A stretch of DNA of 64,000 bases, from contig NC_064037.1 in assembly GCF_932526225.1 (NCBI RefSeq), forward strand, positions 5,537,703 to 5,601,702. The letters are read 5' to 3'. A program made the translations under genes and the position numbers. Origin of the DNA: Nematostella vectensis (Eukaryota > Cnidaria > Anthozoa > Actiniaria > Edwardsiidae). Below the pieces are notes generated by a model. It was not told where the DNA came from. It searched no databases and was given only the letters and a program-made list of their open reading frames with translations. Shown one piece after another: positions 1-10,775 of the stretch; within the stretch, counting starts at the first letter, position 1; each line of letters opens with the position of its first letter.

Positions 1-813
1 TTATCTGAATGGTTTTAGAAGATCAGATGTCATCATATCATATTACTTATAAATTTCTGGTTTGACAAATACTTTTTAAGCTTACAAATGCCACAAGAAA
101 CAAGTTTATACAAATCTTTTAAAAAAAAAATAAGCAATTCAATCATCTGTGAATGGAGTGATGCATCCAGGTCAACCCACTTCCCTTCTCTTCCCTTCCC
201 ATCTCTTCCCGTCTTGTTGTGCTATTCAGGTAGTGTTGTGTTCCTTTTTTACCATGCCACGCATGCTACTGTGGCCACCTAGACTGTTATTTGTAACAGT
301 TAACCAATCAAAATTTAAGAAAAAAATTTGATTGCTCTTAGCCAATTAAAGTGCTTCAATTTTCTTCACAAAATTGTGTAAACATCCAAAATTGTGCAAA
401 TTAAAACTTTTTTATTCTGGCATTCTTATGGCCAAACTTTTTTAGACTTAGCTTGGTGACCACAGTACTGTATGCCTTTTGATAGATTGAACCACTTAGA
501 CCTATAACTAGGAAGAATCTCCAAATTAGAGATTTTCCATATGAGAATCAAATCTGTCCACCCCATCTCAGCTAATCCTTGCTACACACCTACTACTGCA
601 TGCATAATCTTTGACTGTTTTGGTGTTTTGATGTTCTGTTGTCATTAAAACCGATTAAATAAGTTCAGCATAATTTTTTTCAGACTTCCTCAGTATAAAT
701 TGCATGCCTGTAGTCCTATTTATTCTGTTCTATCCACGTTATTGATAAGATTTTGATATTTAAATGCTGTTTTTAATGGTGTTTACATTTATTGAAATGC
801 TATTGTTTTGCAG
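1..813. other. no gene seen; probable intron of the SR-type gene
   Basis: AT-rich sequence without a convincing exon. It ends at a pyrimidine-rich acceptor (ttgttttgcag, ending 813) in front of the exon at 814, so most of it is probably intron of the plus-strand gene whose earlier exons lie outside the window. The short ORFs here are low-complexity and unsupported. Confidence 0.4.
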
Positions 814-1067
814 ATCCAGGACACCACCACGTCGCAGAAGCCGATCCTTCTCAGGGTAAGACCTTCATATATTTGTGTTTGAAATTTACTTTTCCTGTTA
901 CCACCATATTTACTACTATATTTTTATTTAAGGGTTCTTTCCCTGCTGTATTAACTATTTTTTTATTATTCTTTTTATTTATTCAAATCTGCATGTTTTA
1001 TATTAGGGATCGATACAAGAGAAGCCGTTCTCGCAGTCCTATTCGTAGAAGCCCAAGTCCCCACTGA
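814..1067 (+). CDS. C-terminal two exons of an arginine/serine-rich (SR-type) protein, partial
   Basis: Two exons are visible: 814-855 and 1007-1067. The acceptor is ...ttttgcag before 814 and the donor is gg|gtaag after 855. The acceptor tattag precedes 1007, and the stop is TGA at 1065-1067. Joined in phase they encode an RS-dipeptide tail that includes RRRSRS, then KRSRSRSP and RRSPSPH at the end. RS domains of this kind mediate protein contacts in spliceosome assembly and mRNP export in the nucleus. The RNA-recognition or other N-terminal domains lie upstream of the window, so the exact family member (SRSF, RNPS1, TRA2 and others) cannot be named. The frame read straight through the intron is a shadow. 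Seen: splice sites, phase agreement and RS repeats. Inferred: a splicing-related role. Confidence 0.75.
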
Positions 1068-2228
1068 CAGTAAAGACATCATGCTACCAGCATATAATGG
1101 AGGGCCTGCAGAAGATTAGCGTTGACCTTTTTTTAGCCTTTTAGATATTATTTCTGACTTGCTGAACTCATGGGCAATACTAATGACACTTCAATGCCAC
1201 ATTTTTAATTTTTCTTACTCAAACATTGTTCAGTTCACTTTTTTTTGTTTAGAGGTGTCTACATTGTCAAAATTCATAAAACTAAGATAGTATGTACCCC
1301 ACTTTTGACCTATAAAAGTTTAGTAGCTCAAGAGACAGCAAAGAAATGTGATATGGAACCTGAAAGTAGCCCTGCATAACATTTACCATTATTTGCACAG
1401 TATCACTCTAGCATCTTCATTTTATATTTTTTAGCATTACACTTTGTGTTGTTATACCTTTGCTAATTGTAATTGTGGAAGTGTTGTCAACATTAAAATA
1501 TAAAATATACATCAGACCAATTTCATCTCTACCTTGTATAGACCCCCAAAAGAATGGTACTCTTTCCCATGGAGTCTTACAATCTTGTTCCCAGAGCCCA
1601 CATACTTTTGTTGCTCTAGCAAGATATGTCGTTAGTGTTGGAAAATGACAAATTATCCCTGGAGGAGCATAAATGTTTTTACTAAAAATCCAAGTATAGG
1701 AATCTAGGAGTTGTTAGGGAGGTAAGAAAATTAGAATTTAGGGTAGATTTTTTAATGTTAATACAGCAGCAGGTGGTTACTTTGGCAGTGTTACATAGAA
1801 TACAGCGAGCTACGATGTGAGAGTTTTTTCTTAAACTTATATTTCATCTACAGGCATATAGGAAACATCACTTTACACCAAGTACTCTGATGCATCAGAA
1901 TAACAGCTCCCATGGTGCCCTGATCTAGACAAAATTGAACCAATATGAGATATCTATGATTACAAGACAAAGGACTGGATTGCTTTGACTGGCCATAGTC
2001 CTGATGAGCCTACTAGAATATAAAGCCCTAGGCCTTAGATAACTATTATTTTGAAGTTTTCTTGCGAATAAACCGCTGTATTTTCAAAGATAAACAATAA
2101 CAAAGGAGTGGGTGATTGACATTCTTTTAATGATAAAGTATCACTTATTTGGGATGTTGAATTCCTTGCGCCCGTGGTCTTACCCCTGCTACTCATCTTG
2201 TTTCTGTCATTTTGAAACAAACACAAAG
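1068..2228. other. 3' UTR of the SR-type gene, then intergenic DNA
   Basis: The first few hundred bases after the TGA are AT-rich and probably 3' UTR; ATTAAA occurs near 1490 but no cleavage site can be fixed. No further coding region or repeat is recognised up to 2228. Confidence 0.35.
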
Positions 2229-2285
2229 ATGGCGGCAGCTTATCGCATCGCGCTGAGTTTTTCTTCGCTAAAAATACCAATAAAC
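2229..2285 (+). CDS. candidate first coding exon of an unidentified gene
   Basis: An ATG in a good context (aaagATGGCGG) opens 19 codons that run exactly into a consensus donor (aac|gtaagg). The peptide begins MAAAYRIALSFSS; it is rich in Ala and Ser, carries Arg and Lys and has no acidic residue, as mitochondrial leaders do. The next exon is uncertain. A phase-0 candidate of 28 codons lies after the tttag acceptor near 2681 and ends in a stop at about 2766, but its peptide is not recognised. I see nothing that identifies the gene. It may be a chance ATG next to a donor. Confidence 0.25.
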
Positions 2286-2289
2286 GTAA

Positions 2290-3166
2290 GGTAGGCTAAT
2301 TGTTAGAGAATTTGGCAATATATTAGTCTCTATTTTTTATCCAGAGTCATGATTGGTAGGGTTTTTTTTTTTTTTGCTTATCCATTTCCTCCCCGTCCTA
2401 TTTGGTCAGTTTTTAAAACAACACAACAGCCTGGATTTATTAACAAAACGATATAATAATCTGTTTTGATTGTTTTACAAAATAAGCTTTTCTGTCAAGG
2501 TGTTTTTCAATTTTTAGCATTACTTGGGTTTGCTAAAACTTGTTGCATGCTCTTCAGCAATTACTAGAAGGCATTGGGTCATTGTTTTGAACTGATAAGT
2601 TTTCCCAAACGCCGTACAGCCTATAGCCAAGTGAGCTAGAGTATTTAGGCATTGAGTTAGGATGCTCGTTTTGCTTGTTTAGTGTCCAATTTTGTCGAGA
2701 TCTCAACCGACTGCGGGGGACGCGACCATGGCACGTGTGCTGGTACGCTTTCGACCCGGCTCAAAATAAGTAGGCAAAATCGGTCTGAAACTGTTATTAA
2801 ATTCTCCTTCAACACTCTTTGAAAGCTGTGGTAACTCGTCCCAAGTAACTGACGAGTGAACATTTTTTTCCAAACTTACTGAAATGTGAGCAATTTCTAA
2901 CCATAAGCTTTAAAATCACTGTGAGACCGACCGGTGAAACCCCCTAAGGGATAGCAAAAGCGTGAGAATTTCATAGCAGTTAGTTGAATTGAATGCCCTA
3001 AAAAATAGGGCGATCACCCTATCGTCTACTTTTATGGAGAGCCCCCCCCCCCCCCCTACAACTTGTAGACGGGAGGGCAACCGGCAAATTAATGCTCGCA
3101 CATAGTTGAGTGCTGGATAATCAAACTGAAACTGCGATTAACTTATCAACATGCCCCACTGGCAAA
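2290..3166. other. intergenic DNA; poly-C tract
   Basis: No supported gene. A homopolymeric C tract lies at about 3042-3056. The candidate terminal exon near 2682-2766 is mentioned with the preceding entry. Confidence 0.3.
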
Positions 3167-3530
3167 GTTTTAGCAACAGCGATACAAGAATCCCTGTCGA
3201 AAAATGAGATTTTAACCAACTGACGCGTGCATAGGCAAATGAGCTCATAAATGAGCTCGGATAAGAAAGGAGGTTATGTAGGAATAGCTAAGTTAGCACC
3301 GGACGCCGATTATCAAGGATGCTACCTTCATTCAATGAATATAGTCATTTGCCACGCCTGCAATATAGTACGCAATATGTTGGGTTCTTACCATAAGCTT
3401 TTTAAGTTTTTTGACAACTCGCCGGCAGAATTACTTTAAAATTGTGTTGTGATTGATGCACTTGCACTGGAAGATTTTCGCAAAATTTGCTGGGTTGCAC
3501 GATAGGATACGAAATAGTGTCGATCGACAG
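3167..3530 (+). pseudogene. hAT/ZMYM-like transposase fragment, decayed
   Basis: One reading frame, broken by stops, carries the pattern of the hAT-derived ZMYM/DUF4371 transposase core. First comes a segment like LATAIQESLSKNEI. Then MSS followed by a stretch in which C-x-H-S-M-N matches the conserved (H)C-x-(A/S)-H-x-(L/M)-N-L block. Next is RNMLGSYHKLFKFFDNSP, and then a remnant with CWVAR followed by D, like the usual TRWxARHD. Stops interrupt near 3220, 3248 and 3440, and the N- and C-terminal parts are missing. No terminal repeats were found. This is a relic of a DNA transposon or of a domesticated paralogue. Confidence 0.6.
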
Positions 3531-4299
3531 AATGGATGTCTGTAGGCGCTTTATGGCGGATGGCGTTTGGTAGTAAGAGGAGCTGTTATGCGTTTTGTTC
3601 TCTATAATTCAAAACTTCAATAAGAAACGTGATTTTCACAAACAGGGAAAATAAAAGTATTTTCGAAATTTTGTAGAAGAATTTGTAACATGAAATATAT
3701 ACTCCTTAAAATCTGAGAAAAAAATCGAGACAGCCTGTCAAAAAAGTCACCCCCCTTTCTAAATCTTAGATTGCATTTTAGAGGCGACATTCCTAAATCA
3801 GGTTCACAATGATTTCCATCAACTTCAACTTTTTCCATTCCGAAAAATAAGGGCGGACAAAGTAGAACGAATGAAATTATCATCAACTTTTCAAACTCTT
3901 CCTTACCATCAACTTTTACCAGCTTCTCTACACTAGAATTTTCTCTATTTGGAAGAAACAAATTATTTTGCAACGAGAACAGCAATTCAAATGTAATAAT
4001 CAAATGTAAAGTAGTGGTAACTACAGCGAAAACCATAATATCCATTCCGTCCATCGCGCTGCTAAATCTTCATGAAAACGAAGGCCTGATTGCCTTTCAC
4101 GCTATTTGCACCTTTGAAACCTGCAAGCCATCCAAGAAAGTATTAAAAAAACGTATTTCCAGACGGCAACAAACATCTTCCCATAAAAGCAAACAGAAAA
4201 ATTCCGATACCGTACTGATTCGAAAAAGCGCACTTTAAATAGCCCCCCCCCCCCCCCCACCACCCCCTTCTCGACCTCGAATTTTATTTAACTTGCATT
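3531..4299. other. intergenic DNA; poly-C tract near 4242-4260
   Basis: No gene supported. The 145-aa minus-strand frame at 3617-4054 shows no recognisable domain. A C homopolymer of about 17 bases lies just before the Tc1/mariner-type element. Confidence 0.3.
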
Positions 4300-4301
4300 T
4301 A

Positions 4302-4745
4302 CACCTTTTGCTGTTCATTACCAGGAAATCTACATCCAATTGCGGCAATTTACGATCAATAACGCGAATATACATTCATTTTCGTCATAAAGCGCTCATT
4401 TGCGTGAACACAAATTTCATTAGCGATATTTACATCGCCAGTAACATTCAATCGCAAAGATCGACAGTTATTCGCGCCTTTCGTCATTCAAAGGCGAAAA
4501 ATGTACTTTAATCTGCGTGTTTATTCGATCATTAACAAAAAATCTATAGACAAATGTGCGAATTGACAGTCATATGGATTTAACTTATATTTATTAGTGT
4601 TTATTGACATCTTTAACAAAAAGAGTGAATTCAATTGAATTTATAGACAACCATTTATACGGACATGACATTAATTAGTGCGATTATACAAACATTTAGA
4701 CCTTCTTTGCATTCATTAACAAAAAAATCTTTTTTCAATAAAACA
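4302..4745 (+). repeat. left terminal inverted repeat of the Tc1/mariner-type element
   Basis: Pairs with 6036-6461. The outer 270 bp are strongly conserved; the inner part has several mismatches and small gaps. Short motifs such as cattcatt and gacagt recur inside the arm, possibly as internal transposase-binding sites (inference). Confidence 0.75.
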
Positions 4746-4922
4746 ATAGATAATTTGAGTGTTTTTTTTATCAAACTAGATATTTTATAAGCTTTTGCAT
4801 TCTGACAAAAGGTTATGCAAACCTTTCCAAACAAATAACGGTATAAATGTAGACAACATTGTGCAGTTTTTTTTCTGTTCGGCAATACTGTACAGTCCGT
4901 GCCATTGTTCAGTACCGTTGCA

Positions 4923-5900
4923 ATGCCTCCAAGAAATAGAATCCCCTTTGAGCACCGCGAGCGAATTATACGGTCATTCGAAGATGAAGAGGAAGATTAT
5001 CTCCTGGTGGCGGACACATTGGGGGTCAACCCTTCCACAGCCCGTTGTTTCGTTGCTAGATACATACGAGAAGGGAGAATTGAAGAAATACCACGAGGTG
5101 GAAGAAATGACGTAAGAGTAGATGACGAGATGAGAGACTGCCTAAACGATATCATCAACGACAACTGCCCTCTTACTCTCAGCCGTATCAACCAAGAACT
5201 AAGAAGGCGACTGCCCTTGAAACCAAGGATTTACGACCGCACGGTAGCGAGAACGCTAGATGGCATGTTGTTCCGTGTAAAGCTGGCAAGGCCCCTCCCA
5301 GCGGAAAGGAACAGGCCTGACGTTCTACAGAAGAGAGTAGACTACGGCAACTGGTTCATGAACCGTGGTGTCGTGCATCATTCGGTCTTTGTAGATGAAT
5401 GCGGCTACAATATCTGGACCGCACGTCACGGGAGGGCAAGACAAGGAGAGCGAGCCTATAGACAGGTCTGCGGGCAGCGTTGGAGGAACATTACCGTAAC
5501 AATGGCAATATCACCAATCAATGGTCTTGTATTCCACTCGGCAATTATTGGTGACATGAACGCACAGCGGTTCAGTGATTTCTTACGCAGGCTAGACTTA
5601 ATCTCGACCCGGACGAGATGGTGATATTTATTTACGATGGAGCGCCACCACCGCAACCCTGCCATACCCGGGCCCAATACAGAGCGGAAAATGCTACCAC
5701 CCTACAGCCCCTTTTTGATCATTGTGGAGCAGGCAATAAGCTCTCTTAAAGCGGCTATAAAAGCTGACATCTCAAGACCAGAAGTACAAGCCCGGATGGG
5801 AGATAGGGGTGCGGCTAGAGACCAAGGCCTTGCATTGGAAGTTTTCCGTACGCGTTTGCTTTTGCAAGCGTTGCAGCGCAATATTGGTACTACTGTATAA
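4923..5900 (+). pseudogene. IS630/Tc1-type DDE transposase, frameshifted
   Basis: Translation from the ATG at 4923 (context caATGcc) gives an N-terminal helix-turn-helix region (MPPRNRIPFEHRERIIRSF, then VNPSTARCFVARY). The catalytic core follows. The first Asp is in FVDECGYN near residue 158. The second Asp is in IYDGAP near 5636, but in another frame. The Glu follows LPPYSPFL in IVEQ near 5727, back in the first frame. A TGA at about 5622-5624 and two compensating indels (about 5598-5622 and 5640-5650) break the ORF, so no full protein can be made. Intact relatives are usually about 320-350 aa, which matches this span. The element is probably dead, but it carries both ends and could be mobilised in trans. 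Confidence 0.8.
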
Positions 5901-6035
5901 CCCCTGCTAAATGCGCGTCAGTGGTACCGATTCATGCAAACATATTTACCACGATGTCTGAATGGTGAGGTGATCGAGGGCTAATGCAAAGTGCAGCTAA
6001 ATGCTCTATGTAGAATTTTAACATGACTCACCGTT

Positions 6036-6461
6036 ATTGAAATAGATTTTTCGTTATTGAATGTAAAGAACGCGCAACTGCTTGTATAAACCTAGTAATG
6101 TATGTCATAATCACGTGAATGACTGTCTATAAATGCTATTGAATTTCACTCTTTGTTATAAAGATGTTAATAAATATGTGTTGCACATAGTTGACTGTCA
6201 ATTCGCCAAATTGTTTATCGATTTTTTGTTAATGGTCGAATGAAAACGCAGATGAAAGTATATTTTTCCCCTTTGAATGACGAAAGGCGCGAATGACTGT
6301 CGATTTTTGCGATTGAATGTTACGGCGAAGTAAATATCGCTATTGAAATTTGTGTTCACGCAAATGAGTGCTTTATGACGGAAATGAATGTATATTCGCG
6401 TTATTGATCGTATATTGCCGCAAATGAATGTAGATTTCCTGGTAATGAACACCAAAAGGTG
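6036..6461 (-). repeat. right terminal inverted repeat of the Tc1/mariner-type element
   Basis: Inverted copy of 4302-4745; see that entry. It ends in accaaaaggtg followed by the TA target duplication. Confidence 0.75.
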
Positions 6462-6531
6462 TATATTGTCATAGATTTTAAAACAATGAAAATCCCTCCA
6501 TGAATGAACCGTATCAAGTCTAACAACATTT

Positions 6532-6696
6532 TTACTGTCGCTTCAGTTTATCACAACTAAAGTTTTGTTCTAAATCAATGTAGAAGCTGGTATTTTCCGA
6601 CCCCTCAAACAAATTCTCCTGCGCAGCCATATTAAAAACATTGCCTAACGACACCAAGAACAGCTGCGCAGAAGACTGGCAAACATCTTTAGCCAT
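6532..6696 (-). CDS. short minus-strand ORF, unrecognised
   Basis: An ATG at 6694-6696 (context gctccATGG) opens 54 codons ending at TAA 6532-6534. The peptide starts MAKDVCQSSAQLF and contains ENLFEGSENTSFYIDLEQNF, which looks protein-like rather than random, but I recognise no family. The frame is closed upstream. It could be a small gene, a first exon or chance. Confidence 0.2.
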   Translation of the reverse strand: MAKDVCQSSAQLFLVSLGNVFNMAAQENLFEGSENTSFYIDLEQNFSCDKLKRQ

Positions 6697-8460
6697 GGAG
6701 CTAGAAAAACTTGATTATGCCCTAAGGCACTCTTGCAGTTTGATCAAAATACCTCTTTTTACGACAAACCTCGCTCAAAACCTCACAGAAATGATAAGAA
6801 AAACACCCAGACGACCCTGGGGGCGAGATTGAGGTTTGTCTTGTGGCCGAGATATGGCACGGCGGTATTTGACCTTGATAGGCTGTATAAAATAAGGTTT
6901 GGAGTTCTGAGTTCGGTAGTACTGTCAGGGTTCACTATTGAAAGTTTGTGGCTGAGGGGCGTTTATTTAGACAAGGAGACTATGAGGAGGACCGGATTTA
7001 TCCAGCCATTTGCGGTATAGGTGTTTGAATATATTGAAATGTAACATTTCCTTATTGTTGAGCTTATAGCGAGGGCTTTTCTCTGTTTTGAAAGCCTTAT
7101 GACGCAAGTGCTCAACATTAGATTTCCTATTGGTCAATGAGTTCAGATTTGCCGCGAAATGGCTTCCGTGACACGTCCGATGGACGTGACATGAGCCAGC
7201 TCGCTTTAAACGAGTTTATATAGCGTTTCAGCGGCTTTTTCCACACCCACAGCCTGTGGCACGGTCCTGTTTTTGTTATGCTTAAGGTATATAGCACGGG
7301 AGAAAAACGATATTTTACTACTAATTTGGCCCAATACCGCTTCCTGAGCGACACTTCTCTGCTCGCCAAGAAACCTTAAATAAAGTGGTAACATTCCCCG
7401 TCAATAGCGGGCTAAAAGCTATCGTGTAAATCGTAGAATTCTTTATTATTTTCGATAGAATCGCACTCAGGAAGGTTATCGCACCCTGCTTAAGGAACAT
7501 CATCTATATGACGTTATTTTTCATAACCTATTGGACATCGTTTAATTCCATGTCCAAATGTATTGACTTTTCGAGGAAACACTTTTCCACGTTTGTTTTC
7601 AATTCAGCGTGTGTTGATAACGATGCCATGTCAACCACAAACAGCGCTTTAGGAATTTAATAGGTTATCTTTTGAATAAATGGAAATCAAAATTTTCTGC
7701 ACTATTTTTATACCTAGCTTGTGAGGTGTTACCTACAACATGCGGAAGTCATTTCGATGTGATATTTTTTGATCGAGCTCTTGTATACTGTTTTGGTTTA
7801 CGGAAAGTAAGACTTGTCTTAAATCGATTTAATACTCCCACCGAGACTCTTGTAAAAGCGCACAAGTTTTAGGCTATAATAATCCTTTTATCGCTCGCAA
7901 GTCTAATTAAGTCTTTATAATAAAGTAATGCTTTTAAGTCAATCTTAAATGCACTTTGACTGTCTGGAGAAATATCGTCACTGGTGTTACTCCCATCTCG
8001 CGTTTATAGAAATCAGATGCATTGACAAGAACGGTTCCTAAAAGCTTAAGTTCTTGGAGATGAACTGTTTACACGGGTAATGTGCTTTTTGTGACGTGAC
8101 TACAAAGAGTCGTTTTAAAGTGTGCGCGTACTATAAGATATCTCGTTTACATCTATCTCTACGTCAAAGCTTAATCTAGCGAATCATTTCACCCATCTCA
8201 CAAGCCTTATTTTCCTTTCAAATGCTCGATCAACGGCGGAAGACTTTATGTGAAGTTGCGATCGCAAAAGAACCTTCAGAATAATAAGCGTCTCTCGTAT
8301 GCACTAATGAATGAGCTTGTTCAAGCATTCACCTGTTTTCCTGAGGAGGGATTCAATATGCGACACGCGGAAAAAAGAAGTAATTGAATAAAATCGATCA
8401 TCTTCTTAACGCTACAAACCCCGGGAGGTCTGTATCTAGGGGCGGCGAAGTTATTTTAAG
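6697..8460. other. no gene seen
   Basis: Several short ORFs on both strands but no domain, splice-bounded exon or repeat that I can support. It is the upstream region of the ORF at 8461. Confidence 0.3.
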
Positions 8461-9099
8461 ATGATGCAGCTACATAAATCAAGATCTTTACCAGAAACCA
8501 ATGCAAAAATATCGGATTTTGAATATCATCTGGCGCCACCGCGGATCGAGGAGGACTCTTCAGAATGTGCAAGTGATACTAGAGGCAAAAATATGGAGTG
8601 TGAGGAGAAAACAGATGAAGCACCACAAAGAAACGCAAGAAAACGATGGAAACTACTCCAACGCTTAACTTTTTCAGCTGTAAAGCACGTGAAATCTGAC
8701 AATAAAGACGATTTTTCCAAAAAAGGAGACAAGAAAAAAAGGTTTTCGTTTCGGGGGATTACCTCTACTGAAAGCATGAATGAGACGAAATACGGAGTTA
8801 AATCTAAAACAATAGAAAAAGATACCGGAACAAAAACATCATCACAGAAAAACAAAAAGAAGAAAATGATATGGGGAGAAGACGATTCTTCTTTTAGCTC
8901 GTCGTTAAATGAAATGGCTGGACAGGAAATTAACCAGGAGAGTGATATCGATGAGCTCGCTGAGTTGCCTGATATTCCTAGAAGGAAGGGTGTATGCGAG
9001 GAGATCGAAAAGCATGTGATAAACGAAGGGACGTCTCTTCACGAGCTACGTAAAGACCTCACTGTTTATCTAACTCTCGACGAACTAGGGATGCTTTAA
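8461..9099 (+). CDS. unrecognised 212-aa protein, paralogue 1 of a three-member family
   Basis: A single open frame from ATG at 8461 to TAA at 9097-9099. The first 160 residues are polar and strongly charged (Lys, Glu, Ser rich; for example NARKRWKLLQRL near 58-69 and KNKKKKMIWGEDDSSFSSS near 130-148), so probably disordered. There is no signal peptide or membrane segment. The last 40 residues differ in character and match the C-termini of the ORFs at 24961 and 35233: RR, then xxCEEIE, a Gly, LxxLR and a leucine-patterned tail ending LGML. The frames at 24961 and 35233 align with C-E-x-(I/L)-E and L/LR at the same spacing. I do not recognise the family. The conserved end may be a short helical interaction module (inference). 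Degenerate copies of its 3' end follow at 9150-9320. Confidence 0.6.
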   Translation: MMQLHKSRSLPETNAKISDFEYHLAPPRIEEDSSECASDTRGKNMECEEKTDEAPQRNARKRWKLLQRLTFSAVKHVKSDNKDDFSKKGDKKKRFSFRGITSTESMNETKYGVKSKTIEKDTGTKTSSQKNKKKKMIWGEDDSSFSSSLNEMAGQEINQESDIDELAELPDIPRRKGVCEEIEKHVINEGTSLHELRKDLTVYLTLDELGML

Positions 9100-9330
9100 G
9101 AGTTATTTTCTTTGTGAAAAGCGTGTTTAACGAATGTAGAAATGTGATATGATATGGTTTATCACACTCTAAGTGAACTAGGGATGCTATAAGAGTTCTT
9201 TTCTTTGCGAGAAGATGGAAAGGAGTATATAATGAATGAAATGCGTCTCTACGATGAACGCGAAGATATCGTGGTTTATCTCACTTTCCACGAGCAACGT
9301 CTAGTCGCTTTATTTTAAATGACACGTAAA
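9100..9330 (+). repeat. two degenerate copies of the 3' end of the ORF at 8461
   Basis: The segment around the stop codon (gaactagggatgctttaag plus the following agagttattttcttt) recurs at about 9176-9212 as gaactagggatgctataag plus agagttcttttcttt. A third, more diverged copy lies at about 9262-9318 and still translates as YLTFHEQRLVALF before a stop. This suggests local tandem duplication of the C-terminal coding segment of the gene. Confidence 0.6.
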
Positions 9331-10775
9331 ACACGTAGATGTAGATGAAAATTGTGCATTGTGTTACGGGCGACGGTTTGAAAACACAAACCTAAGACAA
9401 GATGCGAAACACAAGTGATAATGTTACGGTTCTTGACATATTTTGGTATGAACAGCACGTCTTCTTGTAGAACTGAGTGAATAAAACGTGCCCACGCCAG
9501 TTGTATTTAGAATGCCAAGTTACTGGCGACAGTTAATAAGAGCAAGCGTTAACAAAAGCGCAAAACAACCGGATAAAAAAAGACCAATGCACATTTATTT
9601 CGAGTAGAAACAAGTAAAATTTGAGAGATCTTAAGTGGGCGTTTTGTTATTGCTAGAGGGTTTTTAGAAGCTCATAAGCAATTAATGATGATCTCTCCTA
9701 TGCACGGCTGGGCATGTGGCTAAATCAGTATATCTGATCGCGCTGGCTTTGTTTCATGTTTTATAAACACGAAGAACAGTGTACGATATCTACGCTAGAT
9801 CTTACCCTAAGACATCTAACCCCTAGGGGATGTCACGGAGACATTGTTTTCGCCTAAGATATATTGCTTTCCTGCTTATAAAAGTTTAATTGCAAACTGC
9901 ACCATAACATGGCAACGAAAGGTCCAAATGGAGGTAATGAAAATGATGTTGGCGCAAAAATAGAAATAACAAGCGTTTATTTTACTTGTGTGTTTAGCGG
10001 CATATAGACATGAGGCCTTATGGGGCGCGGCGCTGATCAGATGCGGAATATGCATGTGATTGAAATGTCGTTATCAGAAAAAGCCGAAGATGTTATCGGG
10101 TTCTCTAATAAAGAAAGTGTTTGTTACGGATTTATAACATTAAAAGAGTAATAATGAACAAATTGACCTTGTTTGAGAAGGTCATATATTGTATACACCT
10201 ATTTATTCAATAAACGTTGTAAGCGCAAACAGCGAATGGCAATTGACAAATGGTAGTTCTACGACCAAAAGGTGCTTATCGGTATTGATTATTTGTGAAA
10301 ATAAAGGTGGTAAATAAACTCAAACTATGTCAAAACCATAAATTAATTACATTTAATGGAAAGCTGTATGTTTTATTGATATGTTTTTGAATTTGGAGTA
10401 AATATTTTGGGACCCATGGGTCCTTTCGGTCTAACGTTTTTAGAAATATGTGTATACGGAAATTGCCATTTGTGTTAATTTACTTTCCTTATTGTTTATT
10501 AAAAATTGGCCAAATTAAATGTTATTCAAATATATCTCAATACCTATTTATTTAATACGCAAATAGTGCAAGTAACCATTTTGTACCATTGCTCTATACG
10601 CTGCAACGAAAAAGATTTCATACAGTAACAAAACTAAATATACAAAAGCTTGCCAAGATCAATGAAAGCAAGAATTGAAGCTCTTTTATTCAATATACGG
10701 ATGGCAATGGATGGTCGCTGTAAAAACAGGGAAAAACTTTCTTAAAGGAATTGATAAGGGTATGGTTATGGTAAT
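9331..10775. other. no gene seen
   Basis: AT-rich DNA between the 8461 ORF and the 22-bp minisatellite, with no supported exon or repeat. Confidence 0.3.

Larger units (their letters stand above)
4302..6461 (+). mobile_element. Tc1/mariner (IS630-type) DNA transposon, full-length ends, inactivated
   Basis: The ends are inverted copies: caccttttgctgttcatt at 4302 and its near-perfect complement ending at 6461. A TA dinucleotide lies on each side (4300-4301 and 6462-6463), the normal target duplication of the Tc1/mariner superfamily. The inverted repeats are unusually long. They are about 90% alike over the outer 270 bp (4302-4572 against 6192-6461) and can still be aligned more loosely to about 4745 and 6036, so each arm is about 440 bp. 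The only gene is the transposase at 4923-5900, read from left to right. Confidence 0.85.

Noticed and set aside
1990-2030. ctgatgag resembling a hammerhead core
   Set aside because: No GAAA after a helix II and no pairing flanks. The ctgatgag at about 41161 fails in the same way.
8526-8855. 109-codon minus-strand ORF
   Set aside because: Antisense shadow of the family ORF at 8461-9099, with no features of its own.
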